Assembly (NCBI GenBank): GCA_031277475.1
Contig: JAITMJ010000006.1
Coordinates: forward strand, 1 to 32,361
Direction of reading: 5' to 3'
Length of the DNA: 32,361 nt
DNA from: Flavobacteriaceae bacterium
Lineage (GTDB): Bacteria; Bacteroidota; Bacteroidia; Flavobacteriales; Weeksellaceae
Shown: positions 25,001 through 31,394 of the stretch, piece after piece
Position numbering within the stretch: position 1 is the first letter of the stretch
Layout of the letters: every line of letters begins with the position of its first letter
Program-made: the position numbers and the translations under genes
Notes under the pieces: generated by a model
The model's input: the letters and a program-made list of their open reading frames with translations, nothing else
Databases searched by the model: none
What the model was told of the DNA's origin: nothing

Positions 25001-25492
25001 TTTATAAAAGCTCCGGAAATTATTTCTATTGAAATTACCGGAAACACTGTTACCATAAACGTTGCAGGCGGAAAACCTCCTTACGAATATTCATTAGACG
25101 GTATTTCATGGCAAAGTTCAAATGTGTTTAATGATATTCCGCGCGGCGTACACACGGCTTATGTGCGAGGTTCAATGTGTCCGGACAATATTTCCGAAAG
25201 AGAATTTTTAATCGTTAATTTGATTAATGTGATTACTCCAAACGGAGACGGCAAAAATGATGTAATGGATTATTCGGATTTAAGAATAATGAAGGATGTC
25301 AGCATTTCGGTATTTGACCGATACGGACAAACGGTTTACAAAAGTTCCGCCAATAATTTTGTATGGAACGGAAAACACGCAAACGGACGCACGGTTTCAT
25401 CCGGAACCTATTGGTACGTTCTGAAATGGATGGATTCTACAAATACGCCGGTGATTTATAAAGGTTGGATTTTGGTGAAAAACAGAAATTAA
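22040..25492 (+). CDS. T9SS type B substrate with ten Ig-like repeats (gliding-motility C-terminal domain)
   Basis: The protein has 1150 residues from GTG 22040; the ATG two bases earlier is followed at once by a stop. A signal peptide (MKRLIFLFFTISFLFLKG) precedes an N-terminal beta-rich domain with WAVWKNLADCNA. Ten repeats of 70-75 residues (about 276-990) follow, each with LGxDxxxC, TLxAGxFPxGTTFLWxTGxT, GxYxVxVTSPxGC and a closing beta strand. These are Ig/PKD-like modules with two cysteines each. Next comes a SprB-like unit (GGKPPYEYSLDGISWQSSNV) and the CHU_C/TIGR04131-type domain (ITPNGDGKNDV...VFDRYGQTVYKS...SGTYWYVLKW...GWILVKNRN), the type IX type B sorting signal. It is thus a secreted, surface-exposed, adhesin-like protein. 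It is convergent with the tRNA cluster. Confidence 0.9.
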   Translation: MKRLIFLFFTISFLFLKGQVTNVHPCDAEVLCEAETLSNDYPPNGVPYTIKSSCYSNVTFDRTVFYKIVISQAGLFTFLIKPNQPTDYDWAVWKNLADCNAISTTTADRFSYSASNGNTGLTTTTTQTCEGVEDGFCSALPVVPGDEILIAIDLYSSGNVTYELEFGGSGGGGTATDFLCIDEYQNAYNLCDTGNDGTETINLNLIRDWLIQEYLGGNSNYTFTFYGTEPDVVINTNPITSVTVAPTKKVFVKIEDSTTGDLFGNVLAVDIILDTINVNLGADMQVCNSNSVTLNAGTFPPGTTFLWSTGQTTSTITISTSGTYSVVVTSPKGCSATDEINVFLSDFSIDLGEDKAICNAQSTTLSATGTFPSGTTFLWSTGQTTPTITISSPGTYMLTVTLPSGSGCTATDEINVSIENITIDLGADIEICDGLSATLDAGNFPPGTTFLWSTGETTQTINVSSPGNYGVTVTSPNGCTATDNVLVSFENITVSLGADIESCVGQSVTLNATGIFPNGSTFLWSTGEVTQSINVSSPGTYSVTVTSPKGCSGISEIDVSFESISVDLGADMVVCNEDFTTLDAGNFPPGTTFLWNTGETTQNITVSSSGNYSVTVTSPKGCSATDDVLVSFEDITVNLGADIESCAGEIVTLNAGNFPPGTTFLWNTGETTQSINVSSSGTYSVVVTSPDGCTATDEIDVSFEIITVDLGADVVVCNEDFTTLDAVGNFPVGTTFLWNTGETSQSITVSSSGNYSVTATSPKSCSATDDVLVSFQIITVDLGPDIIVCDGQSVTLDAGNFPAGTTFLWNTGETTQTIIVSSSGIYSVVVTSPEGCTATDEINVTIENVFVDFGEDIRICDGQPVTIGVLNYPAGSTFIWNTGETSPEITVSSTGTYTLTITSPNGCTATDEIFISIETIAVDLGADIEVCYGQSVTLDAGNFPAGTTFLWNTGETSQTITVTETDTYSVTVSYPSGCSATDEILVNFIKAPEIISIEITGNTVTINVAGGKPPYEYSLDGISWQSSNVFNDIPRGVHTAYVRGSMCPDNISEREFLIVNLINVITPNGDGKNDVMDYSDLRIMKDVSISVFDRYGQTVYKSSANNFVWNGKHANGRTVSSGTYWYVLKWMDSTNTPVIYKGWILVKNRN

Positions 25493-25517
25493 TTTCTTAT
25501 AAAAATCCCTTAAAAAG

Positions 25518-25589
25518 AGCCAACGATGAGATTTGAACTCACGACCTCTTCCTTACCAAGGAAACGCTCTACCCCTGAGCTACGTCGGC
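25518..25589 (-). tRNA. tRNA-Thr (anticodon GGT)
   Basis: Reverse-complement folds as a cloverleaf: acceptor GCCGACG/CGTTGGC, D-arm GCTC-AGGGGTA-GAGC, anticodon stem TTTCC/GGAAG around loop TTGGTAA, T-arm GTGAG-TTCAAAT-CTCAT. The CCA is not encoded. It is last in the Thr-Tyr-Gly-Thr series, a position where tuf normally follows. Confidence 0.95.
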
Positions 25590-25595
25590 TTAAAG

Positions 25596-25631
25596 AAAAA
25601 AATCACACCGGAATTTTGGAGTGATTTTTTT
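25596..25631. other. Intergenic hairpin between tRNA-Gly and tRNA-Thr
   Basis: AAAAAAATCAC (25596-25606) pairs with GTGATTTTTTT (25621-25631) across a 14-base loop. It lies between two tRNAs in the same transcript and has a T-run on both strands. It may act as a processing site or partial terminator. Confidence 0.4.
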
Positions 25632-25634
25632 TTG

Positions 25635-25707
25635 AGCGGAAGACGGGGGTCGAACCCGCGACATTCAGCTTGGAAGGCTGACGCTCTACCAACTGAGCTA
25701 CTTCCGC
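25635..25707 (-). tRNA. tRNA-Gly (anticodon TCC)
   Basis: Reverse-complement starts GCGGAAG and ends CTTCCGC plus one base. D-arm GCTC-AGTTGGTA-GAGC, anticodon stem TCAGC/GCTGA around CTTCCAA, T-arm CGGGTTCGACCCCCG. CCA is not encoded. Confidence 0.96.
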
Positions 25708-25791
25708 AATTTTTGTTTCCAAAAAATGTTGGTAAAAATCGAACCGCAAAATTAAAAATAAAATCCAATCTTTGCAAATCTTCGTAAAATG

Positions 25792-25872
25792 TGGGGAGAG
25801 CAGGATTCGAACCTACGAAGCCGAAGCAACTGAGTTACAGTCAGTCCCATTTAGCCACTCTGGAATCTCCCC
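25792..25872 (-). tRNA. tRNA-Tyr (anticodon GTA)
   Basis: Reverse-complement starts GGGGAGA and ends TCTCCCC plus one base. The anticodon loop CTGTAAC gives GTA, and there is a long variable arm (GTTGCTTCGGCTTC region), typical of bacterial tRNA-Tyr class II structure. CCA is not encoded. Confidence 0.96.
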
Positions 25873-25887
25873 AATTTTATAAAAACG

Positions 25888-25961
25888 AGCCTCCAGAGGG
25901 ATTCGAACCCCCGACCCCGAGATTACAAATCACGTGCTCTGGCCAGCTGAGCTATGGAGGC
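25888..25961 (-). tRNA. tRNA-Thr (anticodon TGT)
   Basis: Reverse-complement starts GCCTCCA and ends TGGAGGC plus one base. Anticodon loop TTTGTAA gives TGT, T-arm GGGGGTTCGAATCCC. It is the first tRNA of the cluster, 96 bases downstream of the hibernation factor gene. Confidence 0.96.
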
Positions 25962-25995
25962 GGATTTCAAAAAACTGCTTTTCTTTTTGCGAGTG

Positions 25996-26003
25996 CAAAT
26001 ATA
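25996..26003 (-). promoter_or_regulatory. Candidate -7 box of the tRNA cluster
   Basis: On the minus strand TATATTTG fits TAnnTTTG. A near-consensus TTTC lies 19 bases upstream. A palindrome CTGAAAATTTTCAG (26021-26034) sits just before it and might end transcription of the hibernation factor gene. Confidence 0.4.
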
Positions 26004-26057
26004 GTGTAGTTTTTTCAAATCTGAAAATTTTCAGGGATTTTTTCCAAAATTATTTTA

Positions 26058-26348
26058 TCAAGCGGTTTCTTTCTTTTTGATGAGCAGTTTTTTAGCAGTT
26101 TCCACGCAAAGGTCTATACTCTCTTCAAAACTTGTGCTTGTTTTTTTCACTACGATGTGGTCTCTCGGAACCGTGAGTACAATTTCTGCGGTTTTATTTT
26201 CTTTGGCAGACGTATTTTCCATTTTCAGATGTACTTCACATTCCATAATTTTATCGTAAAACGTGCCTAATTTGTTGATTTTTTTTGTTAAGAATTCTTC
26301 AAGCGGTTCGTGAGGGGTTAAACCCGATGAATGAACGGTAATCTTCAT
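26058..26348 (-). CDS. Ribosome hibernation-promoting factor / RaiA family
   Basis: The protein has 96 residues from ATG 26348, the length of a short HPF/YfiA. The frame extends upstream to 26432, but those residues are unlike the family, whereas MKITVHSSGLTPHEPLEEFL is a good family start. The beta-alpha-beta-beta-beta-alpha pattern is visible: KITVHSSG, helix PLEEFLTKKINKLGTFYD, strands CEVHLKMEN and TAEIVLTVPRDHIVVKKTS, helix FEESIDLCVETAKKLLIKKK. These proteins bind the 30S decoding region and stabilise inactive ribosomes under stress. The gene stands immediately before the tRNA cluster on the same strand, an arrangement I recall from Chryseobacterium-like genomes. Confidence 0.9.
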   Translation of the reverse strand: MKITVHSSGLTPHEPLEEFLTKKINKLGTFYDKIMECEVHLKMENTSAKENKTAEIVLTVPRDHIVVKKTSTSFEESIDLCVETAKKLLIKKKETA

Positions 26349-26498
26349 AATTGTAAAAATTTTAATGATTAAATATTTAAAATACCCGTTTAATTTTTCC
26401 GCTAAATTCTGAATTTTTATTTGAACCGCCAAATAGAAAACATTATCCTATCACAAAAATTTTCTTGATTTGAAAAAACAACTGATTGATATTAAACC

Positions 26499-26519
26499 TC
26501 AAACCTTAAATTTCAAATC
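26499..26519. repeat. Short 7-bp tandem repeat at the dapA 3' end
   Basis: CTCAAAC, CTTAAAT, TTCAAAT form three heptamers that run into the dapA stop codon (26513-26515). It is the same heptamer family as at 17773-17800 and 29382-29437. Confidence 0.4.
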
Positions 26520-27382
26520 GATAAATTTTCCCGAATTTTCCGGTTTAAACTTTCTGAGGCGGGAACGAGCGGCAGCCGCAAATAATTTTTTACGATTCCC
26601 ATTTCTGCGAGTACGGCTTTGATGCCGCAGGGATTTCCTTCGGCGAAAATCAGTCGCGTGATTTCTACCAATTTGTTGTGGATTTCGTAGGCTTCTCGCA
26701 CTTTTCCGGCAAAAGCGAATTTCAACATTGTGGAAAATTCTTTCGGATAGGCTTGCCCGACTACGGAAATCACGCCGTCTCCGCCTGCTAAAGTTACGGG
26801 CAGCGTATATTCGTCATCGCCGGAAACCAAAGAAAAATGTGGCGGTTTTTGTCTTAAAATATCAAAATACTGAAGAATATTCGGAGCGGCTTCTTTTATC
26901 ATGAAAAGATTCGGAAAATCCTTTGCCAATCGCAATGTTGTAGCAGTTTCGATGTTTTGTCCGGTTCTGGAAGGCACATTATAAATAATGATTTTTTTTT
27001 CGGTTTCCGCCAGCGTTTTGTAATGCTGATAAAGCCCTTCCTGATTGGGTTTGTTGTAATACGGCGAAACGGAAAGCACCGCCGAAAATTGGGATAGATC
27101 GGTTTCTTGGATTTGTTTTTTTACTTCGTGAGTATTGTTCCCGCCGATTCCCAAAACCAATGGCAATCGCCCGTTGTTGATTTTTATGACGTGATCAATA
27201 ACTTCTTGTTTTTCATCTTTGGAAAGCGTTGCCGCTTCGGCGGTGGTTCCCAAAACCACCAGAAAATCGGTTCCGTTTTCCGTGTTGTAGTTTATTAATT
27301 TTTCCAGCGCGGCGAAATCTACTGACAAATTCTCGTTGAAAGGCGTTATCAAAGCCACGCCCAAGCCTTTTAAGTTGTTCAT
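26513..27382 (-). CDS. dapA: 4-hydroxy-tetrahydrodipicolinate synthase
   Basis: The protein has 289 residues, a class I aldolase of the DapA/NAL family that condenses pyruvate with aspartate semialdehyde, committing to diaminopimelate and lysine. Visible are GVALITPF (8-15), the substrate loop VLGTTAEAATLSKDE (Thr46, Thr47), SVSPYYNKPNQEGLYQHY (105-122), YNVPSRTG with Tyr134, and the Schiff-base Lys163 in FMIKEA. GTTAEA replaces the common GTTGES, which I recall as usual in Flavobacteria. Sialate lyase-type homologues are excluded by overall similarity and by the nearby aspartate kinase gene. A good promoter lies about 23-51 bases upstream. Confidence 0.95.
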   Translation of the reverse strand: MNNLKGLGVALITPFNENLSVDFAALEKLINYNTENGTDFLVVLGTTAEAATLSKDEKQEVIDHVIKINNGRLPLVLGIGGNNTHEVKKQIQETDLSQFSAVLSVSPYYNKPNQEGLYQHYKTLAETEKKIIIYNVPSRTGQNIETATTLRLAKDFPNLFMIKEAAPNILQYFDILRQKPPHFSLVSGDDEYTLPVTLAGGDGVISVVGQAYPKEFSTMLKFAFAGKVREAYEIHNKLVEITRLIFAEGNPCGIKAVLAEMGIVKNYLRLPLVPASESLNRKIRENLSI

Positions 27383-27404
27383 ATTTCTTAAATAAATATT
27401 TCTC

Positions 27405-27433
27405 CAAAATTAATATAAATTTAATTTAAACAA
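27405..27433 (-). promoter_or_regulatory. Candidate promoter of dapA
   Basis: On the minus strand TTG (27431-27433), an 18-base spacer and TAATTTTG (27405-27412) match the Bacteroidota promoter pattern. The leader would be about 15-20 bases. Confidence 0.55.
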
Positions 27434-27478
27434 CTCATAATATTTAAAAATCATCTCATTTTTCAAATTATCACCTTC

Positions 27479-29341
27479 TCAAAACTTGTCTTGGCTGAAA
27501 GGCGAAATTCCCAAATCGTTCGCTTCTTCCTCACGCAACTGTTCGCTCATCTCTTCCAGCACAGGTTTTATGGTGCTTTCCGGCAAATCGCTGATGCGGA
27601 TGTACATCAATCCGTCAATCGCATCGTTAAAACTCGGATCTACGTTGAACGCAATGACTTTCGCATTTTGTTTAATGTATTTTTTCAGCAAAACAGGGAG
27701 TTTCATTTCCGGCTCGAGGTCGTCAATCACTTTGTCCAATTTATTCAAATCGGATTCCATCTCGTTGAAAAACAGACTTTTATCGCGTTCTTTCAGGGTT
27801 ACTTTAAATTCATTTTTTGGATGAACGTATTGCGCCACAGCCGAATCGTAATAGTGCGAGCGCATAAATTCTATCATCAAAGATTTTGAAAATTCCGAAA
27901 ATTTGTTGCTGATGCTCACGCCGCCCATCAAAAATTTATGGTCGGGATTTCGGAGGCAAACGTGCACAATTCCGCGCCACAAAAGGAAAAGCGGCAATGG
28001 TTTTTGTTGATATTCCTGCAAAATATAGGCGCGCCCCATTTCTATTACTTTTCGGAAAAACGGCTGAAGTTCGGCATCAAATTCAAACAAAGAAGCCGTA
28101 TAAAATCCGTTGATTCCTTGATTTTGCATAATATATTTTCCCAAAGCCATTCGATAAGCACCGGCGATTTTTTCGGCAGCATTGTCCCAAAGAAAGAGGT
28201 GGCAATAGTGTTTATCGTATTCATCCAAATCAAAAGGAAGGTTGCTGCCTTCGCCGATGGCTCGAAATGTGATTTCCCGCTGCCGACCGATTTCGCGCAT
28301 TATTGACGGAATTTTATCGTATTCGGTGAAAAATATTTCGTAGTTTCCGTTTCGGAACATCAGTTTTTCGTCTTGTCGTAACCTGTTGATTTCCTTTATG
28401 ATATCTTCTTTCGGCGTTTCGTCAATGATGTTTTGAACGATATTTTCTTCGCTTTCAAAAGAAAAATTCAGTTTCAAATCCGGCAGTTTCAGGATTTCGG
28501 AAAGGCTTTTTCTTTTTTCATAATAAGATTTCAGCATATAGACTTTTTTTTGCAGAAATTCGCCGAGTTCTTCGATGTTTTCCTGCTCGTCCATCACTTT
28601 TACGGAAACCGGTTTTCCGATTCGGATTCGTATCGGTTCGTCCCGTTTTTTCATCATTTCCGAAGGAATCATCAGGGTTTGCAAATCGGGATGAAGTTTG
28701 GCGAGATTGTAGAACATTCTGCTGTTTTTGGCGTGAAAATACATCGGAACTACGGGCACTTTCGCCATTTTTATCAGTTTTAAAGCGGGTTTTTCCCATT
28801 CTTTATCCAAAACTTCGTTGTACGGATTGTTTCGATTTGAAATTTCGCCGGCAGGAAAAATCCCGACACAGCCGCCATTTTCGAGGTGTTTTAAAGTTTC
28901 GCGCATTCCGGTGGCACTGTTGCGGATTTTTTTTCTTTCGCCGCCGAACGGATTCACGGGAATCACGAAAGGTTCCATCGGTTCGATTTTTTCTAAAAGA
29001 AAATTTCCCATAATTTTAAAATCGGGACGAATTTCGGTGAGGATTTTCGTCATCAAAATGCCGTCAATCGCACCGAGCGGATGATTGGAAACCAAAATAA
29101 AAGCCCCTGTTTTCGGGATTTTCGCGAGGTCTTCTTCAAAAACCACATATTTTAAATCTCTTTCGCGCACGAAAGCATCAAAAAAATCTTTTCCTTTTTT
29201 GTCTTTCAGTTTGTTGTACAGCGCGTTCACTTTTCCGAGTTTCGTGAGTTTTATCAATGCAAAAGCGACCGGATTTTTTAAAATTCCGATTTTGCTCAAG
29301 CCCGCTGCTTGTATTAAATCGCTTCTGGTGATTAGGCTCAT
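27479..29341 (-). CDS. Fused PlsC-like and GNAT-type acyltransferase (OlsF-like aminolipid synthase)
   Basis: The protein has 620 residues with two domains. The N-terminal part (about 1-280) is a glycerolipid acyltransferase-like domain with VSNHPLGAIDG (His87, Asp93), VIPVNPFGG and GIFPAGEIS. The His-Asp spacing is five residues, as in hemolysin-type NHPxGxxDG proteins, rather than the classical four. The C-terminal part (about 320-600) resembles the OlsB-like N-acyltransferase (GNAT/hemolysin) fold: IFFTEYDKIPSIMREIGRQR, ITFRAIGEG, LFLWDNAAEKIAGAYRMALG, and EMGRAYILQEYQQKPLPLFL. This fusion is the architecture of OlsF, which makes ornithine-type lipids by N- then O-acylation. The amino-acid head group here (ornithine, glycine or other) cannot be read. 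Confidence 0.82.
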   Translation of the reverse strand: MSLITRSDLIQAAGLSKIGILKNPVAFALIKLTKLGKVNALYNKLKDKKGKDFFDAFVRERDLKYVVFEEDLAKIPKTGAFILVSNHPLGAIDGILMTKILTEIRPDFKIMGNFLLEKIEPMEPFVIPVNPFGGERKKIRNSATGMRETLKHLENGGCVGIFPAGEISNRNNPYNEVLDKEWEKPALKLIKMAKVPVVPMYFHAKNSRMFYNLAKLHPDLQTLMIPSEMMKKRDEPIRIRIGKPVSVKVMDEQENIEELGEFLQKKVYMLKSYYEKRKSLSEILKLPDLKLNFSFESEENIVQNIIDETPKEDIIKEINRLRQDEKLMFRNGNYEIFFTEYDKIPSIMREIGRQREITFRAIGEGSNLPFDLDEYDKHYCHLFLWDNAAEKIAGAYRMALGKYIMQNQGINGFYTASLFEFDAELQPFFRKVIEMGRAYILQEYQQKPLPLFLLWRGIVHVCLRNPDHKFLMGGVSISNKFSEFSKSLMIEFMRSHYYDSAVAQYVHPKNEFKVTLKERDKSLFFNEMESDLNKLDKVIDDLEPEMKLPVLLKKYIKQNAKVIAFNVDPSFNDAIDGLMYIRISDLPESTIKPVLEEMSEQLREEEANDLGISPFSQDKF

Positions 29342-29357
29342 ATTTTTTTGTTTAACA

Positions 29358-29437
29358 CTTCGACTTCGCTCAGTGTGACATAGGTTTAAAGTTCAAGGTT
29401 CAAGGTTCAAAGTTCAAGGTTCAAGGTTCAAGGTTTA
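29358..29437. repeat. Dispersed CTTCGACTTCGCTCAG repeat followed by eight 7-bp tandem units
   Basis: CTTCGACTTCGCTCAGTGTGAC (29358-29379) is followed by AGGTTTA, AAGTTCA, AGGTTCA, AGGTTCA, AAGTTCA, AGGTTCA, AGGTTCA, AGGTTTA (29382-29437). The intergenic stretch 29342-29484 contains nothing else. The pure 7-base period suggests variable copy number. Confidence 0.85.
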
Positions 29438-29484
29438 AATCATTAACAACTATTTATTTTATTGAATTTCAAAAGAAAATCAAT

Positions 29485-29751
29485 TTACTGCAACGCGGCG
29501 GTATATTGATAATCTTTTTCTTTGCCCAAAATTTGTTCAATATGATAAACTTCGGGGCAACTCTCAAATGTAAACATATCTCTGTTAATGATTAATGCTT
29601 TGTTTCTATCTTTGAGTTTTGTTTTTTTCAAACTCGGTAATTTGGATGTCGGAAACAGAATGATTCTTCCGTCCGTCAATCGGATTTCAATTTTATTGTT
29701 CGTCCACAATACTTTTTTTAATTCCGGTTTATGTCCTATAAATCCTTCCAT
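29485..29751 (-). CDS. DUF2442-like protein
   Basis: The protein has 88 residues. The central pattern VLWTNNKIEIRLTDGRIILF, then PTSKLPSLKKTKLKDRNKAL, matches the DUF2442 family: a small beta-rich protein with the DGRxxxFPxxxLPxL motif and a terminal helix (VYHIEQILG). It starts two bases after the stop of the upstream DUF4160 gene, so the two are an operon. The DUF4160-DUF2442 pairing is common in bacteria and has been suggested to be toxin-antitoxin-like, but the function is not proven. It is probably a small mobile cassette between housekeeping genes. Confidence 0.75.
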   Translation of the reverse strand: MEGFIGHKPELKKVLWTNNKIEIRLTDGRIILFPTSKLPSLKKTKLKDRNKALIINRDMFTFESCPEVYHIEQILGKEKDYQYTAALQ

Positions 29752-29753
29752 AA

Positions 29754-30035
29754 TTATAATTTGTTTATTTGTTTCAATTTTACAGCACCTTGTTTTTTAA
29801 AATTATTCCATTGTGTTATGATAAAATCTTTATTTTTTTCAACAATTTTTTTGGCTTCTGTCAATTCTTTTTGTGTTAAACTTCCTTTTTCAAAAATTTC
29901 CACTCCATTTTCAAACCAAATTTTGGCAACTCTGCTGAAGTCTTTTGATTTTGCAATATGCAAATGACCACGTTCATTAATATCTCCGGCAAAGAAGAAA
30001 AAAATCAATTTTTTGTAGATTAATATTTTAGGCAT
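29754..30035 (-). CDS. DUF4160-like protein
   Basis: The protein has 93 residues. The start MPKILIYKKLIFFFFAGDIN, followed by ERGHLHIAKSKDFSRVAKIW and FENGVEIFEKGSLTQKELTE, fits DUF4160, whose hallmark is a hydrophobic strand with F-F-F/Y and an E-x-x-H-x-H segment before an acidic helix; here it is ERGHLHIAK. The C-terminal helix (KKIVEKNKDFIITQWNNFKK) is also typical. It is first in a two-gene unit with the DUF2442-like gene, two bases downstream. It lies 30 bases after the aspartate kinase stop on the same strand. Role unknown. Confidence 0.78.
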   Translation of the reverse strand: MPKILIYKKLIFFFFAGDINERGHLHIAKSKDFSRVAKIWFENGVEIFEKGSLTQKELTEAKKIVEKNKDFIITQWNNFKKQGAVKLKQINKL

Positions 30036-30064
30036 ATTGTTTTATAAATCTTTAAATTAATCTT

Positions 30065-31306
30065 TCAATTTTCAACCACCATTTGCATTGTTTGTTTGGA
30101 AATTTGTTCTAAAAGTACGTTTTTATCTTTATAAAATTTGTTTAAATCTTCCAATTTTGCATTTCTTACGGTGAATAAAGATACGTTTTTTATCACTTCC
30201 GTATTAAAATTTTTTCCGAGTTCTTCATTTAAAGCATCAATATTTCCGTATTTGTCTTCCAAACAAAGCGCGAGCGAAATCGCCGAATTTTGCATTAATG
30301 AAATCTTGATTTTATTTTTTGCCAACTCATTGAAAATCAAACTCAAATGTTCTTCCGCGATGAAGGAAAAATCCCGCGTTGCAATCCGCATCAAAATTTG
30401 ATTTTCCTTTAAAATATAAGATTCTTCGTTTTGATTTTTCTGGGAATTTCCCACTTTTGTTCCCTGTTTTTGGGGCTCTACAAAAGATTTTACAAAAAAC
30501 GGAATCTGCTTTTGTTTCAGCGGCTGAAGGGTTTTCGGATGAACCACAGATGCGCCGTAATACGCCATTTCTACGGCTTCTTCATAAGAAATATTGGCGA
30601 GGAGTTCCGCATTTTCAAATTTTCGCGGATCGCCGGTCATAATTCCGGGAACGTCTTTCCAAATCGTCAAACTTTCGGCGTTCAAACCGTAAGCGAAAAT
30701 CGCCGCACTGTAATCCGAGCCTTCACGTCCCAAAGTTACGGTGAAATTATTGTCGTCCGAGCCGATGAAACCTTGCGTTACATAGCAAATATCGGTATCG
30801 AGAAACGAAATATTTTTTTCCGTTTTTTCCCAATTCACAATGCCTTCGCGATAGGAATCGTCGGTTTTGATGTAATCTCGCGCATCCAACCATTGATTTT
30901 TAAATTGAATTTCGTTTAAAAATTCGCTTAAAATTTTGGAAGAAATCATCTCGCCGCAACTCACAACTTGGTCGTAAACGAAATTGTAGTTCGGGGATTT
31001 GTTTCGCCTTAAAAAAGAATCCATATCGTCGAAAAACAGAGAAATTTCCGAAAAAACGGGATGATTTTCCGCAAAAATACCTTTCGAGATTTCGATGTGC
31101 GCAGATTTTATTTTCTCGATTTCGGATTGGTAATCGTCTTTTTTAAAATAAAGTTCCACCACTTTTTCCAAAGCGTTGGTGGTTTTTCCCATCGCCGAAA
31201 CCACGAGCAAACAGTTTTCAAAACCTTGAATTTCCAAAACTTCCGCTACATTTTTCACGCTTTGTGCATCCCTGACAGACGCACCTCCGAATTTAAAAAC
31301 TTTCAT
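30065..31306 (-). CDS. lysC: Aspartate kinase (monofunctional)
   Basis: The protein has 413 residues and phosphorylates aspartate, the first step toward lysine, threonine and methionine. The amino acid kinase domain begins MKVFKFGGASVRDAQSVKNV (KFGG signature). It continues with VVSAMGKTTNALEKVVE, VSCGEMISSKILSEFL, GFIGSDDNNFTVTLGREGSD and LTIWKDVPGIMTGDPR. The C-terminal ACT-type regulatory part includes FIAEEHLSLIFNELAKNKIK and ISLMQNSAISLALCLED. No homoserine dehydrogenase domain is fused. A TACTTTTG -7-like box (31338-31345 on the plus strand) lies about 30 bases upstream. The dapA gene is 2.7 kb downstream on the same strand. Confidence 0.93.
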   Translation of the reverse strand: MKVFKFGGASVRDAQSVKNVAEVLEIQGFENCLLVVSAMGKTTNALEKVVELYFKKDDYQSEIEKIKSAHIEISKGIFAENHPVFSEISLFFDDMDSFLRRNKSPNYNFVYDQVVSCGEMISSKILSEFLNEIQFKNQWLDARDYIKTDDSYREGIVNWEKTEKNISFLDTDICYVTQGFIGSDDNNFTVTLGREGSDYSAAIFAYGLNAESLTIWKDVPGIMTGDPRKFENAELLANISYEEAVEMAYYGASVVHPKTLQPLKQKQIPFFVKSFVEPQKQGTKVGNSQKNQNEESYILKENQILMRIATRDFSFIAEEHLSLIFNELAKNKIKISLMQNSAISLALCLEDKYGNIDALNEELGKNFNTEVIKNVSLFTVRNAKLEDLNKFYKDKNVLLEQISKQTMQMVVEN

Positions 31307-31394
31307 TAAAATGCTTGATTTAAATAAATTTAAGTTTCAAAAGTAAATATTTTTTTGGTGATTGGCGGTTGGCAATTTATTTATGACGGTTAAA

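Noticed and set aside
22866..25005. Regular ~215-bp repeats that could suggest a CRISPR-like or satellite array
   Set aside because: The period is far too long, there are no short identical repeats with unique spacers, and the whole stretch is one open frame encoding Ig-like modules.
25533..26009. Open frames of 84 and 72 residues across the tRNA cluster
   Set aside because: They translate the complement of tRNA genes, giving the well-known artefact peptides such as GRAGFEPTKP and PPEGFEPPTPR.
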